Positions 17,471 to 27,116 of a DNA stretch of 64,000 nt are shown here, piece by piece; the stretch's first letter is position 1; every line of letters starts with the position of its first letter. Made by a program: the position numbers and the translations under genes. This DNA comes from Bradyrhizobium sp. WSM1417. Lineage in GTDB: Bacteria > Pseudomonadota > Alphaproteobacteria > Rhizobiales > Xanthobacteraceae. The DNA is taken from positions 1,912,392 through 1,976,391 of the forward strand of contig NZ_KI911783.1 in NCBI RefSeq assembly GCF_000515415.1, given 5' to 3'. The notes under the pieces were generated by a model. That model was not told where the DNA came from. It saw nothing but the letters and a program-made list of their open reading frames with translations, and made no database searches.

Positions 17471-17970
17471 GGGACAGACCTTGCGCTTCATCTCCAACAC
17501 GAACACCCGTAACGTTAGCCCCTCTTGAGGAAATTCATAGCCAGAAAGATACAGAAACCGCAAATGAGAGCAACTATCAAGCTCGGTAGAGAATGGGACT
17601 TCCGCACTCGCTATAAGCAGCAGAGCTGAAGAAAGTGCAAGTTGTCGCCGTAAGAGTGATTGCCGATCGTCACTCACAAGCGAGTCCATCAATTAGATCT
17701 CGCACCATGATGATCGCAGCACATAGGGCGCACCGGGTCCGCGCACCCGAAGGTGAGATTCCCGACAACCGCGTGCGTCACTCGTACAAAGTTGCGCGAA
17801 GCCGGCCAGGTATCATACGCATGCGCCGACAAAATCGTGTGAACAACACCGCGAAAGATTTTGCACGCTAGTGCACCATCTTAAGCTTACCTCGAAGAAT
17901 CGAGAGATAATGCCAAGCACAGCTTGTTTGGACCTTCGCTCCTCGTTTAAGGGACCATCACGGAACGGGA
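17471..17970. other. No recognisable gene
   Basis: A 99-residue minus-strand frame at 17393-17692 has a hydrophobic start (LALSSALLLIASAEV), but it overlaps the acetyltransferase remnant and has no family I recognise. Nothing else stands out. Confidence 0.3.
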
Positions 17971-19194
17971 GTGGTTGCGATGGGGCATGGGCAGGCCGAA
18001 CTTGTCGGACGAAAACCTGTAATCTTCGGGCACCGTAAGGTGCGGCCGCGAGCGTGCGTGGCGGGCGGAAAGCGGCATCTGCGCGCCTTTCTTCGGGATG
18101 TGCTGGAGGGTATGGGGTTTGTTATCAGCGAATGCGGCACTGCTGACGAGTTGTCGCACGTACTCTGCACGGAGTTCCCTGATCTGATCCTGCTCGGCAT
18201 TGGCTCGGATCGCATCGAGCCTGGACGATTGCTCGAGATACTCGTACGCGAAGAATTTGCGGGCAAAGTGCTGGCGTTCGGCGCCCGCGAGTCGATCGTC
18301 ATGACGGCAGTGCAGCAGGTGGGGGGCGAATATGGACTTGCTATGCTGCCGCCGCTGAGGACGCCGTTTGCAGCTGAGACGTTGCGCGATCGGGTCGCCA
18401 TGCTCTTGCCCAGAGAGCCGGCGCCCCGTCCGGCGGTCCATGTCGGAGAAGCCTTACACGCTGGCTGGCTTGAGCTCTGGTATGAGCCGAAGTTTGACGC
18501 GTGTACCCTCAGCCGCCGCGGCGCCGAGGCGCTTGTGCGAATGCGGCACCCGACCTGGGGCGTTGTTCCACCAGCCTATTTCATCCCGGAGCCTCACGAT
18601 CCGCATTTTAGGGAGTTGTCGCAGTTCGTGATCGACCGCGCCATCAGGGATTGGCACTATCTTCTGGAGCACCAAACTTCGATCGATCTCTCCATCAATC
18701 TCCCGGCCGCATTCCTGATTGACCCGCAGGGGGTACGTGATCTCTGTCAGCGCATGCCGTCGCACCCGGATTTCGGCGGCTTGACGATTGAAATCGCGAG
18801 CAAGGAGGCCATCCAGAACCTAGATCTCCTGATCGAGGTCGCGCGTGAGGTTCGCTTTCACAACATTGGCCTTGCAATCGACAATGTTGGCACCAATTGG
18901 CCGCAGCTCATGGGGGTGGAGAAATTCCCGTTCATGAAGTTGAAAGTAGACCGGAAGTTCATCTCTGGTTGCGGAAATGGGGCCCTGAAGCGAACGGTGT
19001 GCCGCCATATCGTTGATCTAGCCAAAGAGTACAGTGTGCGCACTGTCGCCGAAGGTGTGGAGAGCGAGGCCGACCTGATTGCTGTGACCGAACTCGGCTT
19101 CGACCTTGCGCAGGGCCATCTGTTCGGAAAGGCCATGCCGCTGAAGCAATTTGCACAATCATCCTTCAGCCCTCCTCCACTTCGTCCAAAATAG
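17971..19194 (+). CDS. Degenerate receiver-EAL protein
   Basis: About 405 residues; GTG 17971 or ATG 17980 (GGGAG eight bases upstream) can start it. Residues about 25-130 resemble a receiver domain, but the strand that should hold the phospho-Asp reads LILLGIGSD, with Gly in its place. Residues about 155-400 are an EAL domain in outline: EALVRMRHP keeps the EAL motif, but the metal-binding positions of active enzymes are altered (IEIASKEA instead of EVTE, AIDNVGTN instead of DDFGTG), while KVDRKF and EGVE remain. It is probably not a c-di-GMP hydrolase but a binding or protein-interaction version. The gene stands alone. Confidence 0.8.
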   Translation: MVAMGHGQAELVGRKPVIFGHRKVRPRACVAGGKRHLRAFLRDVLEGMGFVISECGTADELSHVLCTEFPDLILLGIGSDRIEPGRLLEILVREEFAGKVLAFGARESIVMTAVQQVGGEYGLAMLPPLRTPFAAETLRDRVAMLLPREPAPRPAVHVGEALHAGWLELWYEPKFDACTLSRRGAEALVRMRHPTWGVVPPAYFIPEPHDPHFRELSQFVIDRAIRDWHYLLEHQTSIDLSINLPAAFLIDPQGVRDLCQRMPSHPDFGGLTIEIASKEAIQNLDLLIEVAREVRFHNIGLAIDNVGTNWPQLMGVEKFPFMKLKVDRKFISGCGNGALKRTVCRHIVDLAKEYSVRTVAEGVESEADLIAVTELGFDLAQGHLFGKAMPLKQFAQSSFSPPPLRPK

Positions 19195-19657
19195 TTGCAC
19201 GACAGGTGGCTAAGCACGGCCAGGCAAAGCGGACCAGCGCTCGTCCGCACTGCTGCGCCTACTGTACCAGGCGTGCTGATAGGCGGTCACTTTGCAAAGC
19301 CAGTGTCGCTCCTCCCAGCGCAACTTCATTTCTCTCCGAAGCGCCGACGCGGAGCGTTTTGTAGCACAGACTGTTTTTGGCCAGTCTCAGCCAGTTCCGC
19401 GGAGATAACGTTGCAGCCATCAGCGAGGTTTGCAAAAAACCTCCGGTCAGGGCGTGTGACCGAAGGTCTGCCGAGATCCGGCGTAGACGCGTTGGCTCGC
19501 GGCTTTTAGTCGCGCCGCCGGTTCGGAATCGTCGAGCCTCGGTTGGTCCCGCGCTGCCGTGACAGACAAACCTGGAAGCGCGCACTGGTTGAGTCGCGAC
19601 TGGCTCTCGTGCAGGGTGCGAGGGCTCGTATAGCTCGAAATTGAGACGGCCTGTTGC
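19195..19657. other. Intergenic, nothing recognised
   Basis: No convincing frame on either strand. The right end leads into the NifA site and sigma-54 promoter of the ferredoxin gene. Confidence 0.4.
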
Positions 19658-19673
19658 TGTCGCAGATGTAACA
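19658..19673 (+). promoter_or_regulatory. NifA upstream activator sequence
   Basis: TGTCGCAGATGTAACA is an exact TGT-N10-ACA, 57 bases before the -24/-12 element that follows. Confidence 0.7.
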
Positions 19674-19730
19674 TGGTCTCAGACCCGGGCAGCACAATTG
19701 CGCGAATTGCCCAGCATTGAGCGCGTCTGT

Positions 19731-19747
19731 TTGGCACGGCCCTTGAA
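19731..19747 (+). promoter_or_regulatory. Sigma-54 -24/-12 promoter of the ferredoxin gene
   Basis: TTGGCACGGCCCTTGAA has a perfect -24 block (TTGGCACG) and -12 TTGA in place of the usual TTGC, with correct spacing, 43 bases before the start codon. Confidence 0.75.
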
Positions 19748-19790
19748 GGGGATCGCGAATCGCATCGTTCGCCCAAAGGAGTCGGAAGGT

Positions 19791-19994
19791 ATGGCTTACA
19801 AGATCGTCGCTTCGCAATGTACGGTTTGTGGTGCATGTGAGTTCGAGTGTCCCAACGCGGCGATCAGCCTCAAGCGTGACATTTACGTTATCGACGCCAA
19901 GAAGTGTACGGAGTGCGAGGGCCATTGCGACACGCCGCAATGCGCGGTCGTCTGTCCGGTGCCTGACACCTGTGTCCCGTCTAAGGCAGCATAG
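19791..19994 (+). CDS. 2[4Fe-4S] ferredoxin, NifA-controlled
   Basis: 67 residues from ATG at 19791 with AAAGGAGTCGGAAGG upstream. First cluster motif [12 protein letters not shown], second [18 protein letters not shown]; the longer loop between cysteines of the second motif is typical of Alvin-type bacterial ferredoxins found with nif genes. It is close to FrxA at 56298 but not the same. The sigma-54 promoter and NifA site upstream make an electron-transfer role in nitrogen fixation likely, though it lies 7.5 kb from nifD and no other nif gene is adjacent. Confidence 0.9.
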   Translation: MAYKIVASQCTVCGACEFECPNAAISLKRDIYVIDAKKCTECEGHCDTPQCAVVCPVPDTCVPSKAA

Positions 19995-20127
19995 CCAGCC
20001 CCGTGTCGAGAAACCTTCATCGCTCGATTTCGCCTCAGATCGTCATAGCCTACCTAGTACGGCTCGCAATGACTTGGGCAACATCGCAGCCAGGCTCGGT
20101 AGGTTGGCGCATCGATCCCCGTCCGCA

Positions 20128-20325
20128 TAATGCCGGAAGTCGTGGTCTCCGGATTTCGTTTGATCCGGAGCTAAGAGGGAAGCCGGTGTAATCCCAGCGC
20201 TGTCCCCGCAACTGTGAACGGCGAGCCGCTGTCCAACGAAGTCACTGAAGCCATGCGGCTTCGGGAAGGCCGGACAGCAGCGACGACCCGCGAGCCAGGA
20301 GACCTGCCTCGACAAGATATCGTCC
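20128..20325 (+). promoter_or_regulatory. Cobalamin (B12) riboswitch
   Basis: The conserved core is present in order: AAGAGGGAAGCCGGTG, AATCCCAGCGCTGTCCCCGC, AACTGTGAACGG, and the closing GAGCCAGGAGACCTGCC. It ends about 100 bases before the metE start. In bacteria with a B12-dependent methionine synthase this riboswitch shuts off the B12-independent enzyme MetE when cobalamin is available. Here the gene it controls is broken. Confidence 0.9.
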
Positions 20326-20427
20326 ACGGGCGGGGTGTCCCGGTGGTGCGCCTAGCAGCTGTCGTTCACGCGACATTCGCTGCACGCGTCCGACATGGCC
20401 TTTGCCCCCAATCATGGGGTCTAAGTT

Positions 20428-21535
20428 ATGTCTATTCGGTCGCTTCCCGTTGCCACACTGGGGACGTCACGCATCGGCCCACGACGCGAGCTCAAGTTCG
20501 CGCTCGAGAGCTACTGGGCGGGAAAGTCCAGCGCAGCCGAGTTCCTCGAGGCGGGAAGTGGACTTCGTGCCGCGAATTGGCACGGCAGAAATCCCGCGGC
20601 GCGACCGTCATTCCTTCAAATCACTTCTCGCTCTACGACCATGTGCTCGATACTAGCGTAATGGTCGGTGCCATTCCCGACGTATACGGCTGGACCGACT
20701 GTCCTGTGTCGCTCAAGACCATGGCACGTGGCGCTCAGGACGGTGGTCACGCTCAGCATGGGCCTGGCGTAGCCGCGCAGGAGATGACGAAGTGGTTCGA
20801 TACCAACTACCACTACATGGTGCCGGAATTTCACCAGGATCAAATCTTTAAGTATTCCTCCCGAAAGCCGATCGAGGAGTATGAGGAGGCAAAAAGTCTC
20901 GGCTAGCAGACGCGCCCCGTCCTGGTTGGCCCAGTCACTTTCCTGAAGCTCGGCAAAAGCTCAAATCCAGCATTCAATCCGTTGTCGTTGCTTGATCGAC
21001 TCTTCCCAGTCTATGTCGATGTTCTCCGCGAACTAGCCTCGCGCGGTGCTGAATGGGTTCAGCTCGATGAGCAATCCCTAGTGATGGACCTGGATGAGGC
21101 ATCTCGGGCGGCTGTCCGCCGGGCCTATGCTCATTTCGCAAAGGCCGTGCCGGCGCTTAAAATCATGCTGGCCACTTATTTCGGGGCTATCGGCGACAAT
21201 CTTGAAACAACCTTGGCCTTGCCCGTTGCCGGGCTTGATGTGGACCTGGTTCGGGCGCCCGACCAGTTGGACACAATTGTCGCCACAGCTCCTAGAGATC
21301 TCGTGGTCTCGCTAGGCGTCGTCGATGGTCGCAACGTGTGGCGCTCCAATCTTCCGCCGCTGCTCCGCCAACTTGCCCCTCTGGTCCAAAACCTGGGTAG
21401 GGACCGTGTTCAGGTTGCTCCCTCCTGCTCGCTGCTTCATGTTCCGATCGACATTGAGCTAGAGACCGATCTCGATCCCAATGTGAAGACGTAGCTGGCG
21501 TTCTCAGTTCAGAAGATCAAGGAACTTTCGTGCCG
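20428..21535 (+). pseudogene. metE: metE (cobalamin-independent methionine synthase), 5' half, broken
   Basis: ATG at 20428 starts SIRSLPVATLGTSRIGPRRE and GKSSAAEFLEAGSGL, the MetE N-terminus. Near 20580 the frame changes to RQKSRGATVIPSNHFSLYDH and goes on through TKWFDTNYHYMVPEF. TAG at 20904 interrupts, then PVLVGPVTFLKLGKSS and VAPSCSLLHVPIDIELETDL follow to another TAG at 21492. Only about 365 of about 770 residues remain; the C-terminal zinc and homocysteine sites are gone. One frameshift, two stops and a truncation make it non-functional. The riboswitch in front is intact. Confidence 0.85.
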
Positions 21536-22024
21536 ATCAGGTGACATATTCCATAGTCATTAACGCTGTACGCGAACCGCAGCCCGACTGTTTCATTTAT
21601 CCATCGCGTGGATGTGTGCCATCATAACAATCAATTTTACCGCCCTTACGGAATGTCATACGAAAATTGGCGCTTTGGCACGATGCTCGGGAAAGATAAT
21701 CGAGCGCTGTTGGTGCTTGGGGATGCTGCTGCGCCAAGCAAACGGCGGCTTGAGTTTCAGGGCACGGCACCGAAACCGGTTGCGCGAAGGATCCCAGCTT
21801 GAGCAAGGCACTGCCTTGCCAACCGGACAGCGGGCGAGTGGTGGTCAAGTCCTGAGATTTCCCACAGGAGTGGAAGGCAAGAGGCTCCAGATTTCGCGCG
21901 GAGCGATCTCCGCTCCTCGTTGTTTGACGGCGAATGCCCTCGCCGTAAATCGATCGCCGGTAGTCCTCCCTACCGACGAAAGCTGGTGCGATTCATAAAG
22001 CAGCGTCGCTCCGGCGTGACTTTC
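21536..22024. other. Intergenic, no gene recognised
   Basis: Short frames without family features. TTGGCACGATGCTCGG near 21674 looks like a sigma-54 -24 block but lacks the -12 element. Confidence 0.35.
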
Positions 22025-22057
22025 GCCCGGCCTCCCGAGGAGGCCGGGCGTTTTTTT
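22025..22057 (+). terminator. Rho-independent terminator
   Basis: GCCCGGCCTCC, a CGAG loop, then GAGGCCGGGC followed by GTTTTTTTAG. Strong 10-11-bp GC stem and a T tract reading rightward. No intact gene precedes it, so it is probably left over from a lost operon. Confidence 0.85.
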
Positions 22058-22125
22058 AGTGCACGAGATCGGTCAGGGTCGTTGCACCGCATCTGGAGGC
22101 CAACGCATGGGGCCGGTGCGTTAAC

Positions 22126-23190
22126 CTATTTGTCTATAGAAGGCTCTGGTGTGGTGTTCGTACGCGTGGGTAGTATCGGATACTCGATCTTAGGCAGCCG
22201 CCGGGTCAGCGAATTTAGAAACGCTACGATATCGTTCTCTTCCTCATCGCTAAGCTTGGCGCCGAGCTGGAATTCACTCATCAGGCAACAGCTTGCTTCA
22301 GATTCCAAACCTGACCCGAATGGAAGTAAGGGGCTCGCAAGGCGACGTTCCGCAACGGCGCCGCGCGGAAGACATATTCGTCGGCGGCCGCCTTGGTGAC
22401 CGCGAACCGGCCCCGTCGGCGTCCGGAAGCACCCTTGGGTCCGGCTTTTTCATCGCGCCGAATGGGAAATAGGCCTGTCCACCGACATTAATTCCATTGT
22501 GGCAGGTGGAGCACCCCTTCTCCATAAACAGCGCCAAGCCTGACTTCTCCTGATCGTTGAGAGCATGTGTATTGCCCCCCAGATACTGATCGAATGGGGC
22601 CGCAGGCGTAATGAGAGTTGCTTCAAAAGCCTCGATTGCCTTTGCAAAGTTTTCGAAGGTGACCCGGTCTCGCTTCGTTCGGGAAAGCGTTTTTGAACAA
22701 GTCGACATAGCTTGCCATTGAGTTCAAGGTGTCGAGCACATGATCCGGAGTCGCATTAATTTCGGCACTCGCCTGCACAGGGCCGGTGGCTTGCGCCTTG
22801 AGGTCCACGGCGCGTCCGTCCCAGAATTGCGCCGTATTGAACACTGCATTGTAGAGGGTGGGGGCCCGACGTAGGCCGACCTTCCAGCCGTGACCGACGG
22901 AGGTCGGACCGGCATCGACTCCGCCGGTGGCGAGATTGTGGCACGTATTGCAGCTGATGATCTCGCTTGCCGATAGCCGCGGATCGAAGAACAGCATCTT
23001 GCCAAGCTGAATCTTTTCATGCGTGATTGGATTGTTCTTTACCTCAGGAACGACTGAGGAATCGGATGGAAGATCTCCTTGGCGGTTCTCATCAGATCAT
23101 CGTCGGCGTTAGCTCCTGACGACATCAGCAGCCCGATCGCCAAAACAGATGCTTCAGCTAAAGCCGAAGCTCCCGGATCGATTTGTTCAT
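22126..23190 (-). pseudogene. Di-heme cytochrome c peroxidase/MauG-family protein, frameshifted
   Basis: Reading leftward: a signal-like stretch (ASVLAIGLLMSSGANA), then LMRTAKEIFHPIP, LFFDPRLSASEIISCNTCHN with the first CXXCH heme site, GHGWKVGLRRAPTLYNAVFN, then after a shift near 22690 FENFAKAIEAFEATL and MEKGCSTCHNGINVGGQ with the second CXXCH, and after further shifts SDEEENDIVAFLNSL. The order and both heme motifs are those of bacterial cytochrome c peroxidases (about 340 residues, periplasmic). At least three frame changes break it. Confidence 0.75.
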
Positions 23191-24392
23191 ACCCCCGCCT
23201 CATCAGTTCTGATTGTTAATCAAGGAAACAGTCGAAAGCGATGCGAGCCCCCGTTCCCTCGACGGGCCGGCGCAGCATGCACCGGATCTTCTGACGCGAG
23301 GCTGCATCAAGCTGTGCCTTTCGAGGTGCTCGCTGCCGGCGTTCGTCCACGAAGCTTTCGGCCCATATTTGATTGGCGAGTTCGCTTTGAGCTAGATCAC
23401 GGCGGTCGTGTTGGTAGATCAGACTAATCTTGCTGGTCGATCTGACAACAACAGGTGTACCGCAAAAGGGTAAGCTGTCCGGTGGCCGCATCGGTGCTCC
23501 ATCAAGCGATTGGGTGCCCAATACGCTCCCGCAAAGCTGATGTATCCGTCTTACACCGCTGTCGCACTCAGCGCTTACGGTGTTACTGGGCAATAGCAAC
23601 TGGGATGCCAGTTGCATCTGACATGCAAGCTACTGATTTCGGTGACGAGTCCGGGCGAACAAACAAAGTCGGATGTCCTGGTTTGATGACTACATTCAGT
23701 GTCCCAGATGCGACAAGCTCCAGTCCCGGCTGAAACTTTTGTGATGAGATCAAATTGCCAGCTTGCGGGCCGCACGCGGGTCGGCAGGTAATAAGATCTG
23801 CGCACGAGACACTGAGCCGAGGCGCCCAGCGCTTCGCGTCGCTCACGATTCGCCGAGCCCTGCCGACTAAAGTCTCTCCGACTGATGTCCGGCCGCTCTG
23901 GCGCGCCGCCGCCGCAAAATCCCGCTCGTTTGTAACAGACGAGCCCCGAGTCTGAACATGGCCTGTCTTCAATCCCACCTGAAGTTCGCTGGCATGGCAA
24001 TTGCTGATCTCAAATCTGAAAGGCGCGGTTGCCCAGAGTTGGGCGGTGCGACCGTCCGATTACTCCTACTCCCATTCGACACCAGCTTGAATGGGCGGCC
24101 TGATACCTGATCTGGCCGGGTGTTGGTTGGAATAAGATAGCTATTCGGCCGACTCGCGGACGAACGGCAGCTTTTGAAATCCTGCGCGTTGATGGCAAAA
24201 AAGCTGAATTTCTGCAGAAGGAGTCATCACTTCGTGCTCTTGCGTTGAAAGACTGCGATACAAAGAGAACGTGCTGGGACGAAATCGTGACATCGTGTCC
24301 GCAGATTGCCAGGTCGTGAGATCTCATCGGCGTCTTACGACAGGACGTGATTGACCATTGTCCATGGCTGGTTCAAGTTGGATACCGTATCC
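23191..24392. other. 1.2 kb without a recognisable gene
   Basis: The longest open stretch is a 131-residue minus-strand frame (23583-23978) containing GRTSVGETLVGRARRIVSDA and VVIKPGHPTLFV. It has no family I know, and an overlapping frame of similar length competes with it. I see no RNA gene or repeat. Confidence 0.3.
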
Positions 24393-24668
24393 ATGATGGC
24401 TTCGATTGACGATCGCTTGTATGAGATCAGATACGTGCGGAATGACATTTGGCGCTGTCGCAGACGGCTTCAAAGCGAGCTAAGTGATCTCGAGCGTAAG
24501 ATCCTCGAAGAGCGTCTGCTTGAACGTCAGTCTGCCTTTGAACGGCTCCTAGCGACCACGTTTCCTTTTACATTGACACTGAAGCGAAATTCGGGACCTG
24601 TGCCGCGGGTCATGGAAGCGGAAATGGCATCCGCCCACAGAACGCCTGCGCCTGCGTCAGGAGCGTAG
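24393..24668 (+). CDS. Small charged helical protein of unknown function
   Basis: 91 residues from ATG ATG at 24393; a TTG at 24351 would add 14. The centre is strongly helical and charged (YEIRYVRNDIWRCRRRLQSE, LSDLERKILEERLLERQSAF), looking like a short coiled coil. No membrane segment, no motif. The ribosome-binding site is weak. It stands alone between the empty stretch and a secreted protein gene. It may be a real small gene; the function is unknown. Confidence 0.45.
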   Translation: MMASIDDRLYEIRYVRNDIWRCRRRLQSELSDLERKILEERLLERQSAFERLLATTFPFTLTLKRNSGPVPRVMEAEMASAHRTPAPASGA

Positions 24669-24953
24669 CGCTCCGACGCCGCGGCTCGTCGCACCCCTCA
24701 TGGCTGCCGCTGAGCTGAAAGGCATCGGTCCATAGCGTTAGTTCACCGACGTGCTGTCTGCGCGCCGTGAGCGCCGCAGTGAAATGGTTCGGGCACCCAT
24801 CCAGGGGCCAGGGGAAACCGCTCGCCTCTTTGTGCGACACCGCGGTCGCGGTGAGTGTCCTTCGTCCGACAGAGCGATCGAAGAAGCTTGAATCGGCCGT
24901 AGCGTCAGATTGTACAGAGCAGGCGAACGATATTCCAGACCAGGTGCAGCCGA

Positions 24954-25454
24954 ATGATAAGATCCGTTCTCGCTTTTGTGTTATGTTCCGCTATCGAGTT
25001 GTTCGGGCCAAGCACGGGCGCGGTTGCGGATACAAGGCGGTACGCGTGCACGATCACCGCCGCCGATCGAGAGCCCGTCGGAGTTCGCAATGAGCGGGTC
25101 GTTCTCACGGTTCAATATGGCTGTCGGATCACGGATGGCAGCGACCCGGGGATTACAGCGGTGTCGGTTAGCGAGTGGGCTGCTGACAAGGGAACATACT
25201 TGGCGTCCCTGGAATTTCACGGCGCGCCGGAGGGAGTTGCAATTGGGCAACTCTCCGAGGCGACCGGCTTCTCTAGCTTAGAAGGCGAGCAAGGAATCGC
25301 GGTCGCAGCTTCCGGTACAGCAGTATTCAACTTCGCGTCTGGCTCATTGGCAGCCCTTTCAGGGAAGACCCTTAAATTTACGACCAAACTCACTGGCCTG
25401 CGTAGCTTCGAGTTGGAGTTCACAGATTGGCCAGAAACTCTTCTATGGAAGTGA
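24954..25454 (+). CDS. Secreted protein of unknown function (166 aa)
   Basis: ATG at 24954 opens a clear Sec signal peptide (IRSVLAFVLCSAIELFGPST, probable cleavage after AVADT near residue 26). The mature part is beta-rich, with alternating hydrophobic strands (RVVLTVQYGCRITDG, TAVFNFASGSLAAL, TLKFTTKLTGLRSFELEF) and two cysteines at about 32 and 56 that could form a disulfide. No family recognised. Intact frame in a region where most neighbours are broken. Confidence 0.6.
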   Translation: MIRSVLAFVLCSAIELFGPSTGAVADTRRYACTITAADREPVGVRNERVVLTVQYGCRITDGSDPGITAVSVSEWAADKGTYLASLEFHGAPEGVAIGQLSEATGFSSLEGEQGIAVAASGTAVFNFASGSLAALSGKTLKFTTKLTGLRSFELEFTDWPETLLWK

Positions 25455-25763
25455 CCCGTGTCTTACACTGATTTCAGCAGGCGCTCGGACGCACGAATTA
25501 CTGTCAATACTCTTAGCCTCACACAATACGTGCTCCCCGCCTGTGTGCCGTCCTCCAAGACGAGCAAACCCCACAACAAATTAAGCTAAATCTCCGAAGG
25601 CACTCGAGCCCGGTAGAGCGTTCAAATTGACCTTCACCCGAGCCGATCAGCAGCTCTTTAGAGCGCTGATCAGCATCAGGGACGAACTAGCCTCGCAGAA
25701 GGGGCATCTCTTCGACAGCGCCTGCGCGACACCGAAGCGATCCACAAGGAAAAAACCAGCCTG
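25455..25763. other. Intergenic, possible toxin remnant
   Basis: The space before the HTH gene is where a HigB/RelE-type toxin would normally lie, but I could not reconstruct one in any frame. Confidence 0.25.
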
Positions 25764-26132
25764 ATGATGAGCGCGAAGAAGAAGCTGCCCGCCCACAGTC
25801 GGGGCTCCGGCAACATTTTTACTGATCTCGGCCTGCCGAATGCCCACGAGCACCAACTCAAGGCAGCCCTCGTCGTACAACTGAAACGGTTGATGGCGGA
25901 GCGGAAGATGACGCAGGCCCAAGCCGCGAAACTGGTGGGCGTGAAGCAGCCCAACTTGTCCAAGCTGCTTCGGGGCCAGTTCAGGCTGGTTTCGGTGGTA
26001 AAACTGCTGCGTATGCTGACAGCGTTCGACCAGGACGTCGAAATAACGGTAAAGCGACATCGGAAGCGCGGCAGAGCGGGCCGGATCACGTTTATTCAGG
26101 CCGAGGAGTTGCCGAAAGGGGAGGGGGCATGA
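25764..26132 (+). CDS. HTH (XRE-family) protein, HigA-type antitoxin-like
   Basis: 122 residues. The helix-turn-helix is at about 50-85 (RLMAERKMTQAQAAKLVGVKQ then PNLSKLLRG), preceded by the family start HSRGSGNIFTDLGLPNAHEH that is seen in HigA2-like antitoxins. Such proteins repress their own operon and neutralise a RelE-type toxin, normally encoded just upstream. No intact toxin is seen there, so this may be an orphan. Its stop overlaps the start of the DUF2130 remnant (ATGA). Confidence 0.75.
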   Translation: MMSAKKKLPAHSRGSGNIFTDLGLPNAHEHQLKAALVVQLKRLMAERKMTQAQAAKLVGVKQPNLSKLLRGQFRLVSVVKLLRMLTAFDQDVEITVKRHRKRGRAGRITFIQAEELPKGEGA

Positions 26133-26440
26133 CATCTAACGCGACGGCGGCCAGATGCGCTCATGAACCCACTCTGCAGTGCCCGATCTGCAACCATGGG
26201 ATTCGGCTAACTGAATCCCTCGCCGTCCCTTTTCTCACCGAGAGCCGCCAGCGGTTCCGGGAACACCTGGGCGAGCAAGGACGCGGAGGTCGCCCGAGAG
26301 ACCGAAGCGCTCCAGGAGGAGCGCGAGAAGGTCAAAAGGGGTCGTGAGCAGGTCGAACGCGAGGGCGTGAACCGACTGGCGGCTGAGTGCAGCCAACTCG
26401 TCGCTTCAGAAGCGAGGAAGGCGCGCAATGCAGCTTGATG
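26129..26440 (+). pseudogene. DUF2130 protein, frameshifted and truncated
   Basis: The first frame reads CAHEPTLQCPICNHGIRLTE with a zinc-ribbon-like CPIC, then ESRQRFREHL. After a shift near 26270 the next frame continues ASKDAEVARETEALQEEREK and LVASEARKARNAA to a stop at about 26440. This is the N-terminal zinc ribbon and coiled coil of DUF2130 proteins, which are normally about 400 residues with a nuclease-like C-terminal domain. Only the first quarter survives. Confidence 0.6.
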
Positions 26441-26559
26441 GACACGGCTGATTCCACCGGGCTCTCTCTCTTTCGAAGGCGAAGATCTCGGCTTGCAAGA
26501 CGGGCAGCTTCCATACGGAGCGCAGATCGTAATTGGGCACCGTTGAGCCGGATCCCCGG

Positions 26560-26870
26560 CTGGAGTCTTCGCCAGGCCGGGTGCCGAATGCTGTGACCTG
26601 GCGGCCAATGCCGATTCCAAAGACAAATCAGCGCCCGCACGAAGAACCCAAGTCAGCCGAGCACGGGGGAGCCAAAGACGACGTTCAGGATGGCCAACGC
26701 CCAGGCGTAGTGATGCCGAAACTTGAAGGCGATGATGGTTGGCAGAAGGTACGCCGCGGCCAGCGGGATCATTCAGACAAGTCCGGCGGACATGCTCATC
26801 AAAGCGGAAAGCGCGACCATGGCAGCGATGATCCAACCCGAAATGCCGGTGCTCGGTGATGTCCAAGGTG
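26560..26870 (-). pseudogene. Superinfection-immunity-like membrane protein, with internal stops
   Basis: The minus strand reads GWIIAAMVALSALMSMSAGL, stop, MIPLAAAYLLPTIIAFKFRH, YAWALAILNVVFGSPVLG, stop, LGFFVRALICLWNRHW. The LLPTIIA...FRHHYAWALAILN pattern matches small two-helix phage superinfection-immunity-type proteins, and both stops are TGA where Trp (TGG) is expected. It is therefore dead by two point changes. Confidence 0.45.
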
Positions 26871-26974
26871 AGCGATGTCTCCTTGGCGATATCTTTCTTC
26901 GTCCCTGACTCGACCTTCAATGCGGCGAACAACCTATCTTTGGCGGCGTCGATTTCGCGGAGAGCGCACTTGCT

Positions 26975-26990
26975 TGTTTTGTTTCAGACA
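26975..26990 (+). promoter_or_regulatory. NifA upstream activator sequence of the nifD operon
   Basis: TGTTTTGTTTCAGACA, an exact TGT-N10-ACA, 109 bases before the -24/-12 promoter. Confidence 0.75.
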
Positions 26991-27099
26991 CGGCGCTAGC
27001 GGGTACGCCTGTCGGTGCCAGACAGGGTCAGGTTTCTAACAATCCGCGTCCTACCAGCTATCTAGCTCTACAGACGTGGGTTTTTGTATTGAGCCCGCG

Positions 27100-27116
27100 C
27101 TGGCACACTCGTTGCA
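27100..27116 (+). promoter_or_regulatory. Sigma-54 promoter of nifDKENX
   Basis: CTGGCACACTCGTTGCA: TGGCAC and TTGCA with the right spacing. The start codon of nifD is 382 bases downstream, so the operon has a long leader with no recognised gene (a 76-residue frame at 27189 lacks a good start). Confidence 0.85.

Noticed and set aside
21674..21690. TTGGCACGATGCTCGG as a sigma-54 promoter
   Set aside because: The -24 block is good but there is no GC-containing -12 block at the required distance and no gene behind it.
27018..27036. TGTCGGTGCCAGACA as a second NifA site of nifD
   Set aside because: The spacer is 9 bases, not 10; the exact site at 26975 is a better candidate.
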